DNA from: Streptomyces sp. HUAS YS2
GTDB lineage: Bacteria > Actinomycetota > Actinomycetes > Streptomycetales > Streptomycetaceae
Length of the DNA stretch: 64,000 nt
Direction: 5' to 3'
NCBI RefSeq assembly: GCF_033343995.1
Contig: NZ_CP137573.1
Coordinates: 1,860,001 to 1,924,000 of the forward strand
The notes below the pieces were generated by a model. It had not been told where the DNA came from, made no database searches, and was given only the letters and a program-made list of their open reading frames with translations. The translations under genes were made by a program, and so were the position numbers. This document shows, piece after piece, positions 60,301 to 64,000 of this stretch (position 1 is the first letter of the stretch; the number at the start of each line of letters is the position of its first letter).

Positions 60301-60830
60301 TCGTCGAGGGACTTCGGCGCCTTCGCGGCGATGGCGGCGGACACGGCCGCGACGAAGGCCTCCTTGTCGAAGGTGCCGGGCTTCGCCGCGCCCATCTCAC
60401 CGGCCTGCGCGGCCTTGGCCTGTGCCTCCTTGTCGTCCCCCGGCGGCTTCGCCGCGTCCTGGGCCGCCTTGGCCTGGGAGGCGGCGGTGGGGTGCTTGGT
60501 GAGCGTGACCTTCTTGGCCCGCAGGTCCCCGGCGACCTTCTTGAAGCGGGGGTCGGTGGCGGGGGTCAGACCGGTGGGCGCGACGGGCAGGGAGTCCAGG
60601 CGCTGGACGGCGGGTCCTGTGCCGGAGGACGTGGCGCCGGCGGGGGCCCGGTTCGCCACGAGCCGGGCCACGGCCGCGTTCCCGGCCCGCGCCTGGAGCC
60701 GCTGCAGGGTGCGGGCGTCGACGGTCCGGGGGCGGGCGGTGGTGGCAGCAGCGGACGGTACGGGGCGCCGCGGCCCGGCGCTCTCCCGTACCGGCTCGTC
60801 ACCGGAGGACCGGTCCGCGGCGGCCTTCAC
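57375..60830 (-). CDS. large eCIS effector with REase-like C-terminal tip
   Basis: 1151 residues. The N terminus carries TLQRLQARAGNAAVARLVA and AVQRLD motifs, then a Lys/Ala/Glu-rich stretch with coiled-coil segments. A central helical, partly amphipathic domain (LTWQNIRTRIVARIGERAMG, then IVSLLNPASAFVRACKAIYD) is typical of proteins paired with DUF4157 in injection loci. The last about 110 residues form a separate tip: D1043 in HNRLDGYTPG and K1055 in SSKSRQ fit a PD-(D/E)xK-like nuclease, as do DTPTTRAAG and the final RRGVEIRDD. GTG 60830 overlaps the DUF4157 stop. Nuclease activity is inferred. Confidence 0.75.
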   Translation of the reverse strand: MKAAADRSSGDEPVRESAGPRRPVPSAAATTARPRTVDARTLQRLQARAGNAAVARLVANRAPAGATSSGTGPAVQRLDSLPVAPTGLTPATDPRFKKVAGDLRAKKVTLTKHPTAASQAKAAQDAAKPPGDDKEAQAKAAQAGEMGAAKPGTFDKEAFVAAVSAAIAAKAPKSLDEADKFTESGKTDEIRSQVSGQVKTGKEGSAKDITEKTAKAPDESRAVEKPVTPLPGQPAPPTLAPPDPKAASAAKAPPEQTDLSTGPKETDAMMAEAKVTPEQLATSNEPQFKEALDAKKDSDAHAATAPAQFRAGEAARVAAEQGGAAAAGPAGVQAMTAAKAGAAQQVAAGQGAAQSKEEQERARVSAEIKGVFDATKKEVEGILGALDTEVETAFDTGQKAAKAAFDADHRTKMKAWKDERYSGVTGAARWLADAVLDPPPRANQIFAEARLVYEREMRTVISNIADLIGKRLADASNAIARGKQKIADKVAEQPASLRKFAQQAANDIGGEFQQLESSVSEKSQSLVQDLADKYVAARGELDEEIKKLQEENKGLLSKAKDAVAGTIETVLKLKDMLLGVLARAAGAIDKIITNPIGFLGNLVNAVKAGVTGFAARIGEHLKNGLKQWLFGQLSAGGIEIPETFDAKGILKLVLSILGLTWQNIRTRIVARIGERAMGALETGFEMVQVLMTEGIGGLWKWIVEKLSDLKDTVIGAIKDFVIEKIVTAGITWIVSLLNPASAFVRACKAIYDVVMFFVNRAAQIKSFVDSVLDSIEGIASGGGGGVPAMIEGALAKAVPVVLDFLASLLGLGGISAKIKEILEKVQAPVMKAVDWVVGKIADAGKKMMGKLKSRVQGGDDSPEGKKARLDKGVEAAMAFGNRYAGRPVGRLVLAPAFAAIRVRYGLTSLEPVQRGNRWAVAGAVNPTREEEIAAIVRGEMDHEEDPSVVGHSSEAPEGAFGEGRDAGREPGLAPEFDSAERIAARGREQARRGQGDQATRRAAAEASEEDFERGNDFDAPGRAGTTHQEVHVTGGRRGHNRLDGYTPGQERQSSKSRQYAGARPDRLTDDINELDEKYGEGRRIADTPTTRAAGIAGTRLSGQAVIRVPIQDQPLSQEDRELAARRGVEIRDDAGTVLNEDELLEERRRRR

Positions 60831-61546
60831 TCCGCCGGGGCCTCGTCCTCTTCGGCTTCCTCGCCCGCGGCGCGCTGCACGAACATGCCCTGCACGGAGG
60901 GCTCTTCGCCGCCGGAGTCCTCGGCCTCGCGCTGCACAGGGGCCACGGGCGCCGCAGGGGCGGGGGCGGCCATCACCCGGTCGGCGTTGGCCACGGCCTC
61001 GCGCTCGAACCGGTCGGACGGGTCGCTGACCTTGATGCCGCCGGCCGTCTCGGTGCCGTCCACGGGGCCCGAGCGCTGCTGCACGACATGCGTCAGTTCG
61101 TGCGCCAGCGTGGTGCGGCCCTGGTGCGAGCCCGGATCGTAGGCGTCCCGCTGGAACACGACGTGCGAACCGACCGTGTACGCATGCGCGTCGACCGACT
61201 TGGCCGAGTCGTGCGCGGCGGCGTCGGTGTGGATCCGGACGTCGCCGAAGTCGTGCCCGAGCCGGGCCTCCATGTCGCCGCGGACCTCGGGGTCGAGCGC
61301 CTGGCCGCTGCCCGAGTTCACCACGTCGTGCACGGAGGAACGCTGGATCGCCGCGGCGACACCGCTGTTCCCGAGGGACCGCTGCAGCCGCAGCATCCCT
61401 CCGGGGCCGAGCGCGTCGGCCCGCCCGCCGGCCGCGGCCTTGAGCAGCAGCGCGTCGGGGGCGGCCGCGGTCACCTGGTCGGCCTTGGGCCGCGGACCGG
61501 CCACGCACTCCGCGTCGTGGTCGTGTCCCTGCTCGTGTCCGTGCAT
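60827..61546 (-). CDS. DUF4157 metallopeptidase-like eCIS protein
   Basis: 239 residues. DUF4157 is seen in HDFGDVRIHTDAAAHDSAKS, SVDAHAYTVGSHVVFQRDAY and the zinc site HELTHVVQQR (H149, E150, H153). The N terminus is His-rich (MHGHEQGHDHDAEC) and could bind metal. The motif LQRSLGNSGVAAAIQRSS and two C-terminal VQR triplets recur in its neighbours. It may process or chaperone the effector encoded next by GTGA overlap. ATG 61546 is taken as start after GGGGGAG; ATG 61585 is possible. Confidence 0.9.
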   Translation of the reverse strand: MHGHEQGHDHDAECVAGPRPKADQVTAAAPDALLLKAAAGGRADALGPGGMLRLQRSLGNSGVAAAIQRSSVHDVVNSGSGQALDPEVRGDMEARLGHDFGDVRIHTDAAAHDSAKSVDAHAYTVGSHVVFQRDAYDPGSHQGRTTLAHELTHVVQQRSGPVDGTETAGGIKVSDPSDRFEREAVANADRVMAAPAPAAPVAPVQREAEDSGGEEPSVQGMFVQRAAGEEAEEDEAPAE

Positions 61547-61639
61547 CTCTCCCCCTGCCTGGGCGGCCGCACTCCTCGCCACCATGCACTGCGCGACGCC
61601 TCGTGGGCAGGGGCCCCGGGCGCCCGCCGGGGGCACCCT

Positions 61640-61659
61640 GGCTGCCCCTTCGGGCAGCC
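61640..61659. promoter_or_regulatory. hairpin between AAA+ and DUF4157 genes
   Basis: GGCTGCCC and GGGCAGCC are perfect 8-bp arms with a CTTC loop, 18 bp after the AAA+ stop and 94 bp before the DUF4157 start. The core TGCCCCTTCGGGCA and neighbouring bases recur before the sheath gene. It probably lowers read-through or marks a second promoter. Confidence 0.7.
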
Positions 61660-61677
61660 GTCGCCCTGCCACCGGGC

Positions 61678-63699
61678 CTACCGCACCAGCCCCACGTACG
61701 GCCCGAACTCGCTCTCCAGGCACAGCCGCCCCAGCTTCCGGTACTCCCTCGCCACCGCCGCCACCAGGTCCGCCATCGACACCGGGCGATCGGCCTCCGC
61801 CGCGAGATAGGCCGCCGTCACAGCCGCGGAGCGGATGTCACCGCCCGCGAGCTCGAACGCCCGCCCGCAGAAGGCCAGATCCAGGTCGTCCGCCCGGGGA
61901 AGGGAGGCGCCCAGACAGCGGTCCCACAGCGCCTCCCGCTGCTCCGCGTCAGGCAGCGGGAAGTCCACGACCAGGTCCAGCCGGCGGGTGAAGGCCTCGT
62001 CCAGATTCGCCCGGAGGTTCGTGGCCAGCACGGCCAGCCCGTCGAACGTCTCCATCCGCTGCAGCAGATACGCGCTCTCCACGTTGGCGTACCGGTCGTG
62101 CGCGTCCTTCACCTCGGACCGCTTTCCGAAGACTGCGTCCGCCTCGTCGAACAGCAGCACGCCGTTGACCCCCGCGGCCTCCGTGAAGATCCGTTCCAGG
62201 TTCTTCTCCGTCTCGCCCACGTACTTGTCCACGACCGTCGCCAGGTCGACCGTGTAGAGGTCGAGCCCCAGCGCCCCGGCGATGACCTCCGCCGACATGG
62301 TCTTGCCGGTCCCGGAATCCCCCGCGAACAGGGCCATCACCCCGCGCCCCCGCCCGCCGCCGGGCCGCATCGCCCAGTCCCCCAGCACCCGGTCCCGGTG
62401 CCGTGCCCTCGCCGCGAGCTCGCGCAACTGCCCCCGCACCCCCGCCGGGAGCACCAGGTCGTCCCAGCCCACTCCCGGCTTGATCCGGCGGGCCAGTCGC
62501 TCCAGGCCGGAGGTGTTCTGCGCCCGCGCACCGTGCAGCAGTTCCGCCTCGCCCACCGGTCGGCCGGCCAGCACCGCCTGCTGTCGGGCCGCCGAGGCCG
62601 CGCGCCGCATCTGCTCCGGCGTGAGGACGAAGGCCGCCACCGCGTCTCCCGTCCCCCCTCCCAGGACCGACGACCACAACGCCGCCCGGGCCGCCGCGCC
62701 CAGCCGCTCGACCTCCACCAGCAGAGGCGTACCGTCCGACCACTGCGGATCCCATCCCACCTGGCCCGCCATCAGCACCGGTACGGGCAGCCCCGCCAGG
62801 GTCCGCAGCAGATCCGGCCGCTCCGCCAGGGCCTCCGCCGGGGCCGCGATCAGGCCCGCGCCCACGAGCGCCGCCTCGCGGCCCGCAGCCAGGACGAGTG
62901 CCGCCGGGTCGGGACGGCGGGCCAGTCGTGCCAGGTCCAGGGCGAGCGCCGCGCGCCCCGCCCCGGCCAGGGCGTCCGCCGCCAGCTCCTGCGCCGTGCC
63001 GCCCGCGGGCTCGCGTATGTACACGGGCGAGATCGCCTGGGCCACGGCGTCGGCCAGCCGCTCCGGCAGGTCGCCGAGCGCGCCTTCCGGCAGGCCCGCC
63101 GCCCGCACCGGGCGCACCACGTCCACCAGTGCGGGGTCCCCGGCGTCGTCGCCGAGCAGATGGCTCGCGACCCGGTCCGGGACGCGCAACGACCGCCCGA
63201 GGAAAGCCCGTTCCTGCTCCTCCACGAGCAGCAGGCCGCGGTCCACCAGCGGCCCGCCGGCCGTCAGTCGAGCGCGTGCCGCCGCCGACACGGCGGCCAC
63301 CCCGCACAGGCCCAGGGCGAGACCGATGGTCGGGCGGCGGCGCGTCACGTCGTCGTTCAGGTACCCGTAGAGCTGCTCGAACCGCCGGTCGAGGTCCGGG
63401 GCAAGCGCGATGAGCAGCAGCTCGACATCGAGCGGCTCCAGGCCGAAGTCGCGCTGGAGCCGGTACAGCCGGGAGGACTCGGCCGCCTCCAGGGCGTCCA
63501 CGGCCTCCCGGTCGCCCCCGTCCACCGGGTCCGGCGGGGGCACCGTCGCCGGCTCGTCCAGGATACGCAGGACCGCGTCGTCGGACAGGTACAGGCCCCG
63601 AAAGGGGTCGTCCGCCTCCGGGTCCCCGGCCCGGCGCGCCAGCACGGCCCGGCGCACCCGCGCCTCGACGATCCCGAGCCGCCCGAGCAGATGGTCCAT
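61678..63699 (-). CDS. eCIS AAA+ ATPase (Afp15-type)
   Basis: 673 residues. An N-terminal winged-helix-like region precedes the AAA+ module with Walker A GDSGTGKTMSAEVIAG near 462-475, Walker B VLLFDEADAVFGKRSE near 515, sensor 1 VLATNLRANLD and the arginine finger in FTRRLDLVVDF. These ATPases are universal in eCIS loci and aid assembly or cargo loading. ATG 63699 overlaps the stop of the cap gene (positions 63699-63701). Confidence 0.95.
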   Translation of the reverse strand: MDHLLGRLGIVEARVRRAVLARRAGDPEADDPFRGLYLSDDAVLRILDEPATVPPPDPVDGGDREAVDALEAAESSRLYRLQRDFGLEPLDVELLLIALAPDLDRRFEQLYGYLNDDVTRRRPTIGLALGLCGVAAVSAAARARLTAGGPLVDRGLLLVEEQERAFLGRSLRVPDRVASHLLGDDAGDPALVDVVRPVRAAGLPEGALGDLPERLADAVAQAISPVYIREPAGGTAQELAADALAGAGRAALALDLARLARRPDPAALVLAAGREAALVGAGLIAAPAEALAERPDLLRTLAGLPVPVLMAGQVGWDPQWSDGTPLLVEVERLGAAARAALWSSVLGGGTGDAVAAFVLTPEQMRRAASAARQQAVLAGRPVGEAELLHGARAQNTSGLERLARRIKPGVGWDDLVLPAGVRGQLRELAARARHRDRVLGDWAMRPGGGRGRGVMALFAGDSGTGKTMSAEVIAGALGLDLYTVDLATVVDKYVGETEKNLERIFTEAAGVNGVLLFDEADAVFGKRSEVKDAHDRYANVESAYLLQRMETFDGLAVLATNLRANLDEAFTRRLDLVVDFPLPDAEQREALWDRCLGASLPRADDLDLAFCGRAFELAGGDIRSAAVTAAYLAAEADRPVSMADLVAAVAREYRKLGRLCLESEFGPYVGLVR

Positions 63700-64000
63700 C
63701 AGGCCCCCGTCCGGTGACCCGGGCGGCGCACGCGCGGGCCACGCGGCCCCGGAACGGGCGCGGGCGCCGGAGGAACGGACGGCGCACGGACGTCGGACAG
63801 GTCCACCGCCAGCCCCTCCTCCACCGGCGGCCCGGCCGGGTACACCGGCGCCGTGGTCACCGGCGCGCTGACCACGACGTCGAGCGAGGGCTTCAGTTCT
63901 CCGCCCAGGGCGGACCACACGTCCGCAAAGGCCCGGTCCTCCGGTGGCGGCAGCGCGATCGAGACGGGGATCGGCAGGCCGGTCGACGTCAGCTCGGGAC
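63699..64000 (-). CDS. DUF4255/Pvc16-like cap protein (partial)
   Basis: The C-terminal about 100 residues are in the window; the start lies beyond 64000. The readable part LTSTGLPIPVSIALPPPEDR, then AFADVWSALGGELKPSLDVV matches the N-terminal-domain family of Pvc16/Afp16, the terminator that caps tube and sheath. It ends in a Pro/Arg tail (PGPRGPRVRRPGHRTGA). The stop overlaps the AAA+ start. It is the first visible gene of the minus-strand eCIS run. Confidence 0.85.
   Translation of the reverse strand, partial: PELTSTGLPIPVSIALPPPEDRAFADVWSALGGELKPSLDVVVSAPVTTAPVYPAGPPVEEGLAVDLSDVRAPSVPPAPAPVPGPRGPRVRRPGHRTGA

Noticed and set aside
57315..61142. Long plus-strand open frame opposite the effector and DUF4157 genes
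   Set aside because: Arg/Leu/Asp-rich shadow sequence with no motif. The minus strand carries recognisable domains and coupled starts.
44954..64000. Prophage
   Set aside because: Tail-like genes are present but no integrase, terminase, portal, capsid or lysis genes; AAA+, DUF4157 and Pvc16-like genes identify an eCIS.

Overview
The window is a high-GC actinobacterial chromosome segment. GTG and TTG starts, GTGA/ATGA stop-start overlaps, long antisense open frames and the family content all point to Streptomyces or a close relative. No rRNA, tRNA, CRISPR array, insertion sequence or replication origin was seen.

Left part (1-15.4 kb) is housekeeping and accessory metabolism: a GNAT acetyltransferase, treZ, three small secreted proteins (two of the I36 inhibitor family), a divergent histidine kinase/LuxR response-regulator pair, an M24 aminopeptidase, a TPR/LysR pair, an amidotransferase-like protein, a P-loop kinase, a whiJ-type trio (HATPase protein, DUF5753 helix-turn-helix regulator, DUF397 protein) with a perfect inverted repeat between the divergent genes, and a Tat-type Dyp peroxidase.

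15.6-25.5 kb is a polymorphic-toxin locus. A secreted Rhs/YD-repeat protein of about 2650 residues ends in a HINT domain and a GIY-YIG nuclease tip. An Imm26-type immunity gene lies directly downstream, and toxin tip and immunity gene look clearly lower in GC. A DUF4288-like gene and a gene broken by a one-base frameshift lie on the other side.

25.5-35.6 kb holds a TetR/NmrA pair with an operator-like dyad, a decayed metallo-hydrolase next to a MerR regulator, a HAD phosphatase, and a compact RiPP-type cluster: 40-residue peptide, radical SAM enzyme, DUF5825 protein and MFS exporter. A strong bidirectional terminator separates it from a cyclophilin. A 3' remnant of a zinc-dependent dehydrogenase follows.

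35.6-42.1 kb carries a TerD protein with a long Pro/Ala linker, and a polar amino acid ABC transporter operon with a coupled glutamine amidotransferase, divergent from a LacI regulator. Two CCAAAACGTTTTGG operators lie between them.

42.1-64 kb (running off the right edge) is an extracellular contractile injection system (eCIS) on the minus strand. Gene order is Pvc16-like cap (partial), AAA+ ATPase, DUF4157 protease-like protein, large effector with an REase-like tip, a RHH/PIN toxin-antitoxin pair, sheath, tube, assembly protein, DUF6760 protein, Pro-rich QR-motif protein, second tube protein, LysM baseplate protein, VgrG-like spike, PAAR tip, gp25-like, baseplate J-like and tail I-like proteins. 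A P-loop/BTAD regulator and a divergent zinc-ribbon membrane protein flank it. No receptor-binding tail-fibre gene is visible. A short hydrophobic-QR motif recurs in the DUF4157 protein, the effector and the Pro-rich protein, and a related hairpin element sits about 95 bp upstream of both the sheath and DUF4157 genes. This is the most interesting part of the window.
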